This document shows positions 8,641 through 17,162 of a DNA stretch of 64,000 bases, one piece after another. The notes beneath the pieces are model-generated. The model saw nothing but the letters and a program-made list of their open reading frames with translations, did no database searches and was not told the origin of the DNA. Source of the stretch: Cellulomonas chitinilytica (GTDB taxonomy: Bacteria; Actinomycetota; Actinomycetes; Actinomycetales; Cellulomonadaceae). Location of the stretch: contig NZ_BONK01000009.1 in NCBI RefSeq assembly GCF_016862675.1, positions 124,001 to 188,000 of the forward strand, written 5' to 3'. A program made the position numbers and the translations under genes. Each line of letters starts with the position of its first letter. The stretch's first letter is position 1.

Positions 8641-8680
8641 ACGACGGCCCCGCGCTCGTCGTGCAGCGCGGGGCCGTCGT
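8641..8680 (-). terminator. Perfect 16-bp hairpin downstream of the beta-helix gene
   Basis: ACGACGGCCCCGCGCT (8641-8656) pairs exactly with AGCGCGGGGCCGTCGT (8665-8680) across an 8-nt loop. It lies about 70 nt past the stop of the minus-strand beta-helix gene in the otherwise gene-free stretch 8488-8748, so it is read as its terminator. Confidence 0.7.
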
Positions 8681-8748
8681 CCGTTCACCGGGACGGGAGG
8701 TGGAGGTCACCCGTCTCCGGCTTCGCCGTGGGGCCGGTCAGCGACGGC

Positions 8749-10620
8749 TCACGGGAACTCCGCCACCACCGCCGGGCCGAGGAAGTCGGGCGTCACGGCG
8801 TCGCCGGTGTCGTTCACGACGTGGTCGATCGTGCCCGCCTTGTTCAGCGAGATGGTGATCGCGTTGTGCAGCTTCACCCCGGACGTCACCGGCACCTCGA
8901 AGCCCCGGCGGGCGTGCAGGGTGGGGTTGACGTTCGTGTAGATGTAGCTGCCCAGCCCCCACGCCTCGTGCGTCTTGACGGTGTCGGCGACCTTGTACGC
9001 GGCCCAGCCGGGGATGCCGTCGTGCTGCCAGGCGGCCTGGTCGGGGGCGTCGTACGGGAGCTCGTTCTGGAACATGATCGTGCGGCCGCGCTCGCCGTTC
9101 CAGATGAGGTTGTACTTCTGGTAGTGCTCCGCGAACAGGCCCGTGGCCAGCACGTCGTTGCCGTTGACGACCACGCCCGTGTCGGCCGTGTTCACCGTCC
9201 AGCCGACGCCCGTGCCGTGGTCGGCCCGCCACGCCCAGGTGTGGTCGATGACCGCCTGGTTGACGTTGACGACGAGGCTGTTCGTGGCCCGGCCGACGTG
9301 CTCGCCGCCGATCCGGAAGAACACGTCCTGCACGGCCGTGGGGTTGTCCGGGCTGCTGAGCAGCGGCCGCTTGAGCTTCGCGTCGAGCGACGACAGCTTG
9401 GTGCCGAGCTGGAGCAGCGCCGGGCTGGTCTTCTCGCCCGCGTCGAACATGATCCCGGCGATGTCGATGCCGGGGACGTCGAGCGTCTGCATCGCGACCA
9501 CGCCGTTGTCCGGGACGATCGTCGCCAGGCCGAGACCGAGGACCACCCCGTTCGGGTACAGCACGGTGAGCGGCTTGTTCACGTGGTAGACGCCGGGCGT
9601 GAGCAGCAGGTTCTTGCCGAGGGCGAGCGCCGTGTTGATCTTCGACGCGCTGTCGCCGGGCTTGGCGACGTAGAAGCTGCTCAGCGGCAGCGACTTCCCG
9701 GGCGTCGACCCGTCGGCCCACGTCACGCCACGTGCGTTCTTCTGCGTCGACGGGACGAAGACCTGGTACTTCCCCTTCGCGTCCACGTACAGGTACGGCC
9801 GCTCGCGGGTGACCGGGGTCGTGTCGAGGGTCGTGTACTTGTTCGTCACGAAGTCGGCGGCCGGGGCACCCTCGACGCCCGCGAACACCTGGTTCCAGAC
9901 GCTGTTCGTCCAGCCCGTCACGCTGCTGTTGCGGACCAGGAACTGCTGCTGGCTGCCGTTGACGACGTTGCCGAACGTGGAGTCGGCGATGAACCCGCCG
10001 CTCGCGTACTGCGGGCCGGCCGAGCAGTAGTCCATGAGCGAGAGCTGCCCGCCGGTGATGTTCACGCGGCGCATCGGGGCGGCCTGCGACACGGCCCAGA
10101 AGTTGGTGCCGGAACGGCAGCCGGTCTGCCCCGCGACATTGATCGTCAGGTTCGACAGCGACCGCCAGAAGTTCACGAGCGCCGTGCAGTCGGTGGGGGC
10201 ACCGGGCGCCGTCGGGAAGCACTGGTTGAAGACCTCGATGGACCCGTTGACGACGACGTCGCCGGGGTTCTGCCCGAGGCCCGCGACCTCGGTGTAATAG
10301 CCGACCTGGAACTTCAGCGGGTGCTCGGCGGTGCCGTACGTGCCGGGCTTGAACAGCAGGGCGTACCGGCCGTCGCCGAACTGGGACGGGACCTGCTGGG
10401 CGGCGACCGCGTCGACCGCGGCCTGGATCTGCTCGACCGGCATGCTCGGGTCGAAGACCTGCACGTTCGGGCCGAGGTCGACGCCCGGGGCCGTGGTGGC
10501 GAGCGGTGCCGCGGACGCCGCGGTGGCGGGGACGAGGGTCCCGGCGACCACGAGGCCGAGCACCGCCGCGACCGTGCGGCGACCCCTCGACCGTCGTGAG
10601 CTGATGTGCGTTTCGGGCAT
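8749..10620 (-). CDS. Secreted right-handed beta-helix protein (GH55/pectate-lyase-like)
   Basis: A 623-residue secreted protein. The signal peptide includes RTVAAVLGLVVAGTLVPATA with likely cleavage after ASA near residue 35. Two similar halves each begin with a beta-helix entry motif (GRYALLFKPGTYG and LGKNLLLTPGVYHV). This resembles double-helix GH55 exo-beta-1,3-glucanases and proteins databases often mislabel adenylyl cyclase. Conserved blocks include MQTLDVPGIDIAGIMFDAG and HTWAWRADHG. A role in cell-wall or plant polysaccharide binding or cleavage is inferred only. An AAAGGGG ribosome site precedes the ATG at 10620; the promoter contains several dyads. Confidence 0.75.
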   Translation of the reverse strand: MPETHISSRRSRGRRTVAAVLGLVVAGTLVPATAASAAPLATTAPGVDLGPNVQVFDPSMPVEQIQAAVDAVAAQQVPSQFGDGRYALLFKPGTYGTAEHPLKFQVGYYTEVAGLGQNPGDVVVNGSIEVFNQCFPTAPGAPTDCTALVNFWRSLSNLTINVAGQTGCRSGTNFWAVSQAAPMRRVNITGGQLSLMDYCSAGPQYASGGFIADSTFGNVVNGSQQQFLVRNSSVTGWTNSVWNQVFAGVEGAPAADFVTNKYTTLDTTPVTRERPYLYVDAKGKYQVFVPSTQKNARGVTWADGSTPGKSLPLSSFYVAKPGDSASKINTALALGKNLLLTPGVYHVNKPLTVLYPNGVVLGLGLATIVPDNGVVAMQTLDVPGIDIAGIMFDAGEKTSPALLQLGTKLSSLDAKLKRPLLSSPDNPTAVQDVFFRIGGEHVGRATNSLVVNVNQAVIDHTWAWRADHGTGVGWTVNTADTGVVVNGNDVLATGLFAEHYQKYNLIWNGERGRTIMFQNELPYDAPDQAAWQHDGIPGWAAYKVADTVKTHEAWGLGSYIYTNVNPTLHARRGFEVPVTSGVKLHNAITISLNKAGTIDHVVNDTGDAVTPDFLGPAVVAEFP

Positions 10621-10701
10621 GACGATGGAACCCCTTTGTCCGCGTCCACTGCCGATGGCGGCGGCCGGCAAGAAAAAGGTGCACCGCCATTGGCGCCGAT
10701 G

Positions 10702-10779
10702 CTCACCGGACAACTGTCCAGTGAGCAGGACAAAACGTACTCGTCGTTTGACACGTGTCAACCCTTACCGAGCGGTAAG
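10702..10779 (-). promoter_or_regulatory. Promoter of the beta-helix gene with three dyad operators
   Basis: On the minus strand a TTGACA -35 (complement of 10756-10761), 16-nt spacer and TACGTT -10 (complement of 10734-10739) are seen. The -35 sits inside the perfect palindrome TTGACACGTGTCAA (10748-10761). Upstream is CTTACCG-AG-CGGTAAG (10764-10779). At the expected transcription start is a 24-nt dyad with arms CTCAC/GTGAG and GGACA/TGTCC (10702-10725). This suggests control by more than one regulator. Confidence 0.6.
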
Positions 10780-10837
10780 TGTTCGGAAAGCGTGCGTCGC
10801 GCTCGGCACCGCCGAGCTGCGGACCGCACGGGCGGCG

Positions 10838-11677
10838 TCAGAGGATCGGCGGTCCCTGCCGGATGCGTGCCGTCAGCACGTCCGGCGTCGCCGTCTTCGG
10901 GTCCCACCGGGACTCGATGAACCACGTCGCCCCCGCCTCCGCCAGCGCCCGCGACGCCGCCACGGCCTCCTGCGGGTCCTCGGGCAGCACCCCCTGGATC
11001 ACCACGTCGTACGGCACAGGCCCCGGCTCGCGGTGCGCGCGCACCCACCCGACGACCTCCGCCACGTCCGCAGGCGTCATCGGGTCCATCGCCCGGTCAC
11101 CCCGCAGCTGCGGCACGACGCCGTCCCACCGGGCCGCCCGGCCCATCGACCGCTCGCTCGGGTACGACCCCACGACCCACACGGGGATCCGCGGCTGCTG
11201 CAACGGGCGCGGCAGGAGCCGCATGTCCGTGACCGTGTGGTGCTTGCCGCTGTACGAGAACGTCTCGCCTCTGAACGCGTGCTCGAGGATGGCGAGGTCC
11301 TCGTCGAGCAGCTCGGCGCGCTCACGGACGGTCGGCGCCTCGGCCGCGACGCCGGACACCGCACGGTCGTCGGGCACCCCCAGCCCGACGGGCAGCACCA
11401 CCCGGCCGCCGGAGAGGTGGTCGACGGTCACCGCCTGCTTCGCGAACACCCACGGCCGCCGCCGGGGCAGCGCGAACACCAGCGCCCCGAGCCGGATCTT
11501 CGACGTGCGCACCGCCGCCGCGGCGAGCACCACCCACGGGTCCCACGCCTCCTCCAGGCCCTCCAGCGAGATCCCGTCCCACGTGAAGAACCCGTCCCAG
11601 CCGTGCGTCTCCGCCTCGACCGCCATGTCGACGACCTCGACGACCGACCCGAACGACCCGACGAACCCGAACCTCAT
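10838..11677 (-). CDS. LLM-class (F420-dependent type) oxidoreductase
   Basis: A 279-residue luciferase-like TIM-barrel protein. MRFGFVGSFGSVVEVVDMA is the N-terminal strand-helix, FTWDGI and IRLGALVFALPRRRP are conserved active-site strands, and HLSGGRVVLPVGLG is the family hallmark. In actinobacteria such proteins generally use F420 or FMN on unknown substrates. The ATG at 11677 overlaps the stop of the upstream DUF3224 gene (ATGA), showing translational coupling. Confidence 0.88.
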   Translation of the reverse strand: MRFGFVGSFGSVVEVVDMAVEAETHGWDGFFTWDGISLEGLEEAWDPWVVLAAAAVRTSKIRLGALVFALPRRRPWVFAKQAVTVDHLSGGRVVLPVGLGVPDDRAVSGVAAEAPTVRERAELLDEDLAILEHAFRGETFSYSGKHHTVTDMRLLPRPLQQPRIPVWVVGSYPSERSMGRAARWDGVVPQLRGDRAMDPMTPADVAEVVGWVRAHREPGPVPYDVVIQGVLPEDPQEAVAASRALAEAGATWFIESRWDPKTATPDVLTARIRQGPPIL

Positions 11678-12090
11678 GACGTCCTCCCAGGCAGGTCGTA
11701 GTCGAACCGCACGCGGTGCGTGCCGTCGTCGTCGATCCGCATGGACCCGGCGCCCGTGATCCCCTCGAGCCCGCCGGTCCCGCTGGACGGCACGATGGTG
11801 AACAGCAGGTCCACCCGGTCCGTGCCGCTCGTCGACGCCGCGTGGACGAAGTTGAACGTGCCGCCGGCCTCGCCGAGCGCCCCCTCGAAGGACTCCAGCG
11901 CGACGTACGTCCCGACCCCGGCGGCAGGGTCGAACGCCGAGGTGAACAGGGTCGTCGAGCGGCCCTGGACGGCCCCCGCGTACTCCTTGACCATCGTCGC
12001 CACCCCCACCCCGAGCGCCGTGACCACCTGCTCGGCCTCGACCGCCACCGGCGCGAAGCCGTCCACCTGGAACGTCCCGTCCGCGATCAT
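11674..12090 (-). CDS. DUF3224-domain protein
   Basis: A 138-residue protein matching the DUF3224 beta-barrel family: an early MIADGTFQVDGF segment, YVALESFEGALGEAGGTFNFVH, and the late GLEGITGAGSMRID. Function is unknown. The ATG at 12090 lies 6 nt after TACGGT, so the transcript is probably leaderless. It is the first gene of a two-gene operon with the LLM oxidoreductase. Confidence 0.8.
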   Translation of the reverse strand: MIADGTFQVDGFAPVAVEAEQVVTALGVGVATMVKEYAGAVQGRSTTLFTSAFDPAAGVGTYVALESFEGALGEAGGTFNFVHAASTSGTDRVDLLFTIVPSSGTGGLEGITGAGSMRIDDDGTHRVRFDYDLPGRTS

Positions 12091-12179
12091 CTCGGCACCG
12101 TACCGACGCCGTCCGACACCTGCTCCCTGAGCACGCGAGCCCGCCGCTCGCCACGACGTCCGGCTCTACCATCGCGCCC

Positions 12180-12698
12180 ATGGCGCACACCGTGACACCC
12201 GAGCTCGAGGCCGCGATCGCACTCGGCTACGAGCGCCGTGACCGCGGCGACATGGCGCCGACGATCGCCTACTTCGAGGAGCTGCTGGCGCAGCACCCGG
12301 GTCATCCGGTCCTGACCTACGAGGTCGCAGGCGCCTACGACACCGCGGGGCAGGAAGCCGACGCGCGGGTGCGCTACGAGGAGGCGCTCCGCCTCGGGCT
12401 CGCGGGCGAGGACCTGCGGCGCTGCCTGTGCCAGTACGGCAGCACGCTGCGCTGGCTCGGTGAGCACGAGGCCTCGCTCGCGGTCCTGGACCGTGGCCGC
12501 TCCGAGTTCCCGGAGTCCGACTCCGTCCGGGTCTTCCGTGCCCTCACCCTCCGCGAGCTCGGGCGCGACGACGAGGCCGTCGCCGAGCTGCTCACCGTCG
12601 TCACGAACCACGCCGAGTTCACCGACCTGGGCCGCTACGCGCCCGGACTGGCGGGGCTCGCGGGCTGGTACGGCGAGGGCCGTCCGTCGGGCGAGTAG
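12180..12698 (+). CDS. Tetratricopeptide-repeat protein
   Basis: A 172-residue, mostly helical protein with TPR-like repeats, for example TYEVAGAYDTAGQEADARVRYEEALRLG and the following CQYGSTLRWLGEHEASLAVLDRG and ALTLRELGRDDEAVAELLTVV segments. TPR proteins act as protein-interaction scaffolds. The ATG at 12180 is 7 nt after TACCAT (leaderless). It is divergent from the DUF3224 operon with an 89-nt gap. Confidence 0.8.
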   Translation: MAHTVTPELEAAIALGYERRDRGDMAPTIAYFEELLAQHPGHPVLTYEVAGAYDTAGQEADARVRYEEALRLGLAGEDLRRCLCQYGSTLRWLGEHEASLAVLDRGRSEFPESDSVRVFRALTLRELGRDDEAVAELLTVVTNHAEFTDLGRYAPGLAGLAGWYGEGRPSGE

Positions 12699-12707
12699 CG
12701 GCCCGAC

Positions 12708-13565
12708 CTACGAGACGACGAGCGACTGCGTGCCGATCACCCGCAGCAGCGCGAGCGCCTCGGCCTCCGGGCTGCCGGCCGCGGCCGAGTACACGATCAG
12801 CGCCTGGTCGCTGGCCGGCACGTGCAGCGAGTCGCAGTCGAGGGTAAGCGGCCCGAGCGTCGGGTGCTCGATGGTCTTGCGGTGGCTCCGCCACGTCGAC
12901 GCGCCGCCCGCCTGCCAGAGGCGCTCGAACTCCGCCGACTGCTGCCGCAGCTCGTCGACGAGGGCCGCCAGCGGCGCGTCCTTCGGGTAGCGGGCCGTCG
13001 CCGCGCGCAGGGCCGCCACCGACTGCACGGACGTCTCGTCGCGCTCCTGCGGCGTCATCGCGACGCGCGACCCGTTCCCGTACCGCGACGTGCCGAGGAA
13101 CCGGATCCGGTTGATGTTGCGCTCCCGCTCCGGCACCGCCGACCAGTCGCCGAGCAGCGCCGACGCCATCGCGTTCCACGCGAGCACGTCGCCGCGGGCG
13201 CTGAGGAGCATGACGGGCAGGTCGACGAGCCGGTCCATGAGCCGCTGCACGCTCGGCCGCACGACGTCGTCGACCGTGCCGGGCAGCGGCGGCGCCGAGC
13301 CCGCGAGGTGGAACAGCTCGGCGCGCTCGTCGTCGTCCAGCCGCAGCGCCCGTGCGAGCGACCGGAGCACCTGCGCGGACGGCTGCGGACCGCGCCCCTG
13401 CTCGAGCCGCACCACGTAGTCGACGCTCACGCCGGCGAGCAGGGCGACCTCCTCGCGGCGCAGGCCCGCGACCCGGCGACGCTCCCCCGCGGCGAGCCCG
13501 ACGTCCTGCGGGGAGAGGCGGCCGCGCGCACGACGCAGCACGTGGGCGAGCTCGGCACGGTCCAT
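12708..13565 (-). CDS. XRE-type HTH regulator with MmyB-like ligand domain
   Basis: A 285-residue regulator. The N-terminal XRE helix-turn-helix (RREEVALLAGVSVDYVVRLEQGRG, about 34-57) is followed by a PAS-like MmyB domain (VMLLSARGDVLAWNAMASALLGDW to the C-terminus). This family usually represses a divergent dehydrogenase gene and senses a small ligand or fatty acid. Here it is divergent from the SDR gene at 13678. The start at 13565 was chosen over 13577 (MLGRM). Confidence 0.9.
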   Translation of the reverse strand: MDRAELAHVLRRARGRLSPQDVGLAAGERRRVAGLRREEVALLAGVSVDYVVRLEQGRGPQPSAQVLRSLARALRLDDDERAELFHLAGSAPPLPGTVDDVVRPSVQRLMDRLVDLPVMLLSARGDVLAWNAMASALLGDWSAVPERERNINRIRFLGTSRYGNGSRVAMTPQERDETSVQSVAALRAATARYPKDAPLAALVDELRQQSAEFERLWQAGGASTWRSHRKTIEHPTLGPLTLDCDSLHVPASDQALIVYSAAAGSPEAEALALLRVIGTQSLVVS

Positions 13566-13677
13566 GCGGCCCAGCATGCTCCCCCGCGGTCGCGCGGCGG
13601 GGGCGTCAGCGTAGGACGGGCGGTCCCAGGCTCGGCCGGCCCTGTCGCCGCCGACGCCACGCACGGAGGCTGAGCGC

Positions 13678-14487
13678 ATGGACACCACCACCGCCCTCGT
13701 CACGGGGGCCACCCAGGGAATCGGGCGGGAGACCGCCCGCCGCCTCGCCGAGCTCGGCTGGACCGTGTGGCTCGGCGCACGCGACGTCGACGCCGGGGAG
13801 AAGGTCGCCGCCGACCTCCGCGCCGAGATCGCCACCGCCGGCCCGGGCGCAGGCACTGGCACGGGCACGGGCACGGGCACGGGCACGGGCACGGGCGCGA
13901 GCTCCACCGTCACCGACGTGCGCACCGACGTCCGCGTCGTCCAGCTCGACGTCACCGACGACGACTCCGTCGCCGCCGCCGTCCGGACCGTCGACGGCGC
14001 GGGCGGCCGGCTCGACGTGCTCGTCAACAACGCGGGGATCGCGGGCCCGTGGATCGGCCCGCGCGAGACCGTGCCCGCCGACTTCCTGTCCGTGTACGGC
14101 GTCAACGTGCTCGGGCCCGTCCGGACCACGCACGCGTTCCTGCCGCTGCTCGACCGCTCCGCCCAGCCCCGCGTCGTCATGGTGTCGAGCGGGATGGGCT
14201 CGTTGGGCGTCACGACCGACCCCGCCCGGTTCGAGTCGACCCTGCACAACATCGTCTACACGTCGTCGAAGTCGGCGCTCAACATGGTCGCCAGCCAGTA
14301 CGCGAAGGCGCTCGACGGATACCAGGTGCTGATCGTCGACCCGGGCTACACGTCCACGGCGTTCAACGGGTACAACGGCACCCAGACGGTCGAGCAGGGC
14401 GCCGAGGCCGTCGTCGCGGCGGCGACCTCCGCGCCGGACGCCCCGACCGGGACGTACCGCGACGCAGCGGGTCCGGTGCCCTGGTGA
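13678..14487 (+). CDS. Short-chain dehydrogenase/reductase with a Gly-Thr repeat insert
   Basis: A 269-residue SDR. TGATQGIG (9-16) binds NAD(P), VNNAG is the structural motif, and YTSSK carries the catalytic Tyr and Lys with VMVSSGMG supplying the Ser. Residues 59-74 are alternating Gly-Thr encoded by a hexanucleotide repeat, inserted between the alpha-C region and the D-x-x-x cofactor motif (VVQLDVTD). It is divergent from the XRE/MmyB regulator, its likely controller. Confidence 0.92.
   Translation: MDTTTALVTGATQGIGRETARRLAELGWTVWLGARDVDAGEKVAADLRAEIATAGPGAGTGTGTGTGTGTGTGASSTVTDVRTDVRVVQLDVTDDDSVAAAVRTVDGAGGRLDVLVNNAGIAGPWIGPRETVPADFLSVYGVNVLGPVRTTHAFLPLLDRSAQPRVVMVSSGMGSLGVTTDPARFESTLHNIVYTSSKSALNMVASQYAKALDGYQVLIVDPGYTSTAFNGYNGTQTVEQGAEAVVAAATSAPDAPTGTYRDAAGPVPW
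13852..13899 (+). repeat. GGCACG hexanucleotide repeat inside the SDR gene
   Basis: Six perfect GGCACG units (13858-13893) are flanked by GGCACT and GGCGCG variants. The unit is a multiple of three, so copy-number changes would keep the frame and alter only the length of the Gly-Thr loop. Confidence 0.95.
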
Positions 14488-14507
14488 CCGGGCACCCCTG
14501 ACGGCCG

Positions 14508-14537
14508 CGGCCGACCCGACGGCCGTCGGGTCGGCCG
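14508..14537. terminator. Bidirectional terminator-like hairpin
   Basis: CGGCCGACCCGACGG (14508-14522) is followed directly by its reverse complement (14523-14537), a 15-bp perfect dyad between the convergent SDR and isochorismatase-family genes. More GGCCGTCGG copies follow. Confidence 0.6.
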
Positions 14538-14589
14538 TCGGATCGGCCGCCTGCCAGCCGGCCCGCAGGTCAGCCCGCCGGGCCGCTGG

Positions 14590-15186
14590 TCAGTCGAGTC
14601 CCGCGGCGGGATGCGAGCGCGTCAGGAGGTCGAGGATCTCCGCGGTCGTGCCGCGCTCGCCGAGGCGGGGGAACACCCGCTCCACGCTGTGCGTGTGCGA
14701 CTCGGCGCTGAGGTCGGCCATCGCGTCCGTCGCGAGCGTCACGTGGTAGCCGTGCTCGTGGGCGGCGCGGGCGGTCGACTCGACGCCGATGCTCGTCGCG
14801 ATGCCACCGAGGACGACCTGCGTGATGCCGCGCCGACGCAGCTGGACGTCGAGGTCCGTGCCGTAGAAGGCGCCCCAGTTGCGCTTGGTGACGACGACGT
14901 CCGACGGGTGCCCGGCGAGCTCGTCGACGATCTCGTCCCAGCCGGCCGGGCGGTTCGACGGGCGCTGCGCCTCGGTCCGGCCGGGCACCGCGTCGGACCC
15001 GTCGGGCCGCGTCGACACCCGGACGAGGACGACGAGCAGGCCGCGGGCGCGGAACGCGTCGGCGAGCGTGGCGGCCCGGGCGACGACTTCGGGGCCTGTG
15101 AACGGCTGGGTGGCGCCGCCGGCGATGCCGCGCTGCAGGTCGACGAGGACGAGGGCGGTGCGCTCGTCGAGGGTCGTGAGGGTCAT
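14590..15186 (-). CDS. Isochorismatase-family hydrolase lacking the usual cysteine
   Basis: A 198-residue protein with the family fold. LVDLQRG supplies the catalytic Asp and TKRNWGAFYGTDL the Lys region. The position normally holding the nucleophilic Cys reads GGIATSIGVESTARAA, with Gly in place of Cys. True isochorismatases (EntB, PhzD) also lack this Cys, whereas nicotinamidase-type amidases need it. The ATG at 15186 overlaps the stop of the MFS gene (ATGA). Last gene of the marR-MFS operon. Confidence 0.88.
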   Translation of the reverse strand: MTLTTLDERTALVLVDLQRGIAGGATQPFTGPEVVARAATLADAFRARGLLVVLVRVSTRPDGSDAVPGRTEAQRPSNRPAGWDEIVDELAGHPSDVVVTKRNWGAFYGTDLDVQLRRRGITQVVLGGIATSIGVESTARAAHEHGYHVTLATDAMADLSAESHTHSVERVFPRLGERGTTAEILDLLTRSHPAAGLD

Positions 15187-16628
15187 GACGTGCCTTTCGG
15201 TGCGGACGGGACGCCGATCCGGCCGAGCGACTGGTCGACGAGGGTGAGGACGAGGAGCGCGGCGGCGCACGCCATGACGAACACGCTGAGCTCGTGCAGC
15301 CCGGCCGTGTCGGCACCGCCCGCGAAGAACGACGCGTTCGCCGCCGCGGCCGCGAGCGCACCGAGGTAGGTGAACGTCCGCAGCAGCCCGGCGGCGGACC
15401 CGATCCGGGCGGGATCGGCCTGGTGGTACAGCGCGTTCTGGTTCGCGAGCCCGTTGAGCCCTTGCGGGATCCCCGCCACGACGGCGACGAGCACCAGCAC
15501 CCAGATCGGCGTGGCCGACCCGACGACGAGCAGCAGGACGAGGCACGCCGCGATCTGGGCGAGGCTCCCGACGACGAGCTTGCCGCGGACCTTCGGCCGC
15601 CGGCCGGCCGTGCTGGTCGCGACGATCCCGGTGACGAACATCGGCAGGAGCAGCAGCCCGGCGGCCGACGCGCTCAGCCCCCGGCCGGCCTCGAGCCACT
15701 GCGTGTACCCGTAGAGGAACGCGTACGACACCGTGAACGTCAGGACCTGCCGCAGGTACGTGGCGATGAGGGGGCGGTTGCCGCCGAGCAGCCGCAGGTC
15801 GATGAACGGGTCGGCCGCCCGGCGCTCCCGGAGCACGAAGCCGACGCCTGCCGCCGCGGCGACCACCAGCAGGTACGCGTGGGCGGCCTGCGGGTCCATC
15901 AGGAAGAGCATCGCCGAGGTGAGCGTGGCGGCGAACAGCACGACGCCGGGGACGTCGAGCCTCGCACCACGCGCGAGGGACGGCGCGCCGTCGGCATCGG
16001 ACGGCTCGGCGTCGGCGGCGACGCGCGCCCGGGGCAGCCGTCGCCAGCCGAGCACCAGGCTCGCGGCGGCGAGCGGCACGTTGACCGTGAAGATCGTCCG
16101 CCAGCCGCCGACGCCGATGAGCAGCCCGCCGAGCGTCGGCCCGATCACCGCCGTGACCTGCGTGGCGACGGACAGCGCCGCGAGCACGCCGCTCGGGCTG
16201 TTCCGCCCGGTGCGCTGCCCCTCGCTGCGGATGAGGTACATCGCCGCCGGGTAGCCCGCGCACGTCCCGAGCCCGATGAGCACACGCGCGACGACCAGCA
16301 CCGGCAGGTTGGGGGCGACCGCGCCGAGCGCCCCGGCGAGCCCGACGAGCGCAGCGCCCGTCAGGTAGAGGGGACGCGGGCCGTACGCGTCGACCAGCCG
16401 CCCGACGACCGGCTGCCCCACCGCCGTCGCGAGGTACAGCGCCGACACGAGCCAGACGGTGTCGGACGGCGGTGCCCCGAGCGCGAGCCCGATGGGGATG
16501 AGCGCGACCGCCAGCATCGACGAGTTCACGGGGTTGAGCAGCGACCCCAGGATCATCGGCGGGATCAGCCTGCGGTCGAACGCGCCGGCCGGGGCCGACG
16601 TGCGGGGCTCGCGGTGCAGCAACGTCAC
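15183..16628 (-). CDS. MFS transporter
   Basis: A 481-residue membrane protein, probably with 12-14 segments. Recognisable are LNPVNSSMLAVALIPIGLALG (TM1), GRLVDAYGPRPLYLTG (the MFS loop motif A) and VIGPTLGGLLIGVGGWRTIF (motif C of drug/H+ antiporters). The GTG at 16628 overlaps the marR stop (GTGA). Local control by MarR and a downstream hydrolase suggest efflux of an aromatic or related compound; the substrate is not known. Confidence 0.9.
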   Translation of the reverse strand: MTLLHREPRTSAPAGAFDRRLIPPMILGSLLNPVNSSMLAVALIPIGLALGAPPSDTVWLVSALYLATAVGQPVVGRLVDAYGPRPLYLTGAALVGLAGALGAVAPNLPVLVVARVLIGLGTCAGYPAAMYLIRSEGQRTGRNSPSGVLAALSVATQVTAVIGPTLGGLLIGVGGWRTIFTVNVPLAAASLVLGWRRLPRARVAADAEPSDADGAPSLARGARLDVPGVVLFAATLTSAMLFLMDPQAAHAYLLVVAAAAGVGFVLRERRAADPFIDLRLLGGNRPLIATYLRQVLTFTVSYAFLYGYTQWLEAGRGLSASAAGLLLLPMFVTGIVATSTAGRRPKVRGKLVVGSLAQIAACLVLLLVVGSATPIWVLVLVAVVAGIPQGLNGLANQNALYHQADPARIGSAAGLLRTFTYLGALAAAAANASFFAGGADTAGLHELSVFVMACAAALLVLTLVDQSLGRIGVPSAPKGTS

Positions 16629-17053
16629 GACTGCGTCAGCTTGTCCAGCAGGGTCAGGGCGTCCGCGATGGTGCGCCGCTCGGCCTCGGTGTACTCCCCC
16701 AACGCCCGGGTCAGCCACTCCTCACGGGCCTGCCGGGTGCCCTCGGCCCGCTCCCGGCCGCTGTCGGTGAGCTGCACGAGCTGGCGGCGGCCGTCGTCCG
16801 GGTCCTGGTCGCGGCGGATGAACCCGCGCTGCTCGAGCGGCGCGAGCGTCGCGGCCATCGACTGCGGCCGGACCCCCTCGGCGCCGGCGAGCCCGCTCGC
16901 GGTGGCGGCACCGTCACGCAGCAGCCGGCTCAGGGCGGACGCCTGCGACGGGGTGAGGTCGTCGGCGTCGGCCACCTCGCGCAGCCGGCGGCGAAGGCGC
17001 CCGAACACCACCTTGAGGTCGCGGGCGACGTCGGCGGCATGGGCGGTGGACAC
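16625..17053 (-). CDS. MarR-family regulator
   Basis: A 142-residue winged-helix protein. LTPSQASALSRLLRDGAATASGLAG forms the HTH approach, RPQSMAATLAPLEQRGFI the recognition helix, and RRDQDPDDGRRQLVQLT the wing. It heads a fully overlapping three-gene operon (MarR, MFS, isochorismatase family). An inverted repeat just upstream (17068-17103) is the likely autoregulatory operator. Confidence 0.92.
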   Translation of the reverse strand: MSTAHAADVARDLKVVFGRLRRRLREVADADDLTPSQASALSRLLRDGAATASGLAGAEGVRPQSMAATLAPLEQRGFIRRDQDPDDGRRQLVQLTDSGRERAEGTRQAREEWLTRALGEYTEAERRTIADALTLLDKLTQS

Positions 17054-17067
17054 CCCTTCACGGTAGA

Positions 17068-17103
17068 TTCGACAGTTCAGACTGTCCAGTTGTGACTGTC
17101 GAA
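17068..17103 (-). promoter_or_regulatory. Inverted-repeat operator upstream of marR
   Basis: TTCGACAGT (17068-17076) and ACTGTCGAA (17095-17103) are perfect 9-nt arms. A further half-site ACTGTC (17081-17086) forms a tighter dyad with GACAGT (17071-17076). The arrangement lies directly in front of marR, in the marR/acetyltransferase divergent region. Confidence 0.65.
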
Positions 17104-17162
17104 CTCGTCGCGACGCGGAAACCGGTCATCGCGGGGACGACCCTTCTGCGAGCCTGAGACCT

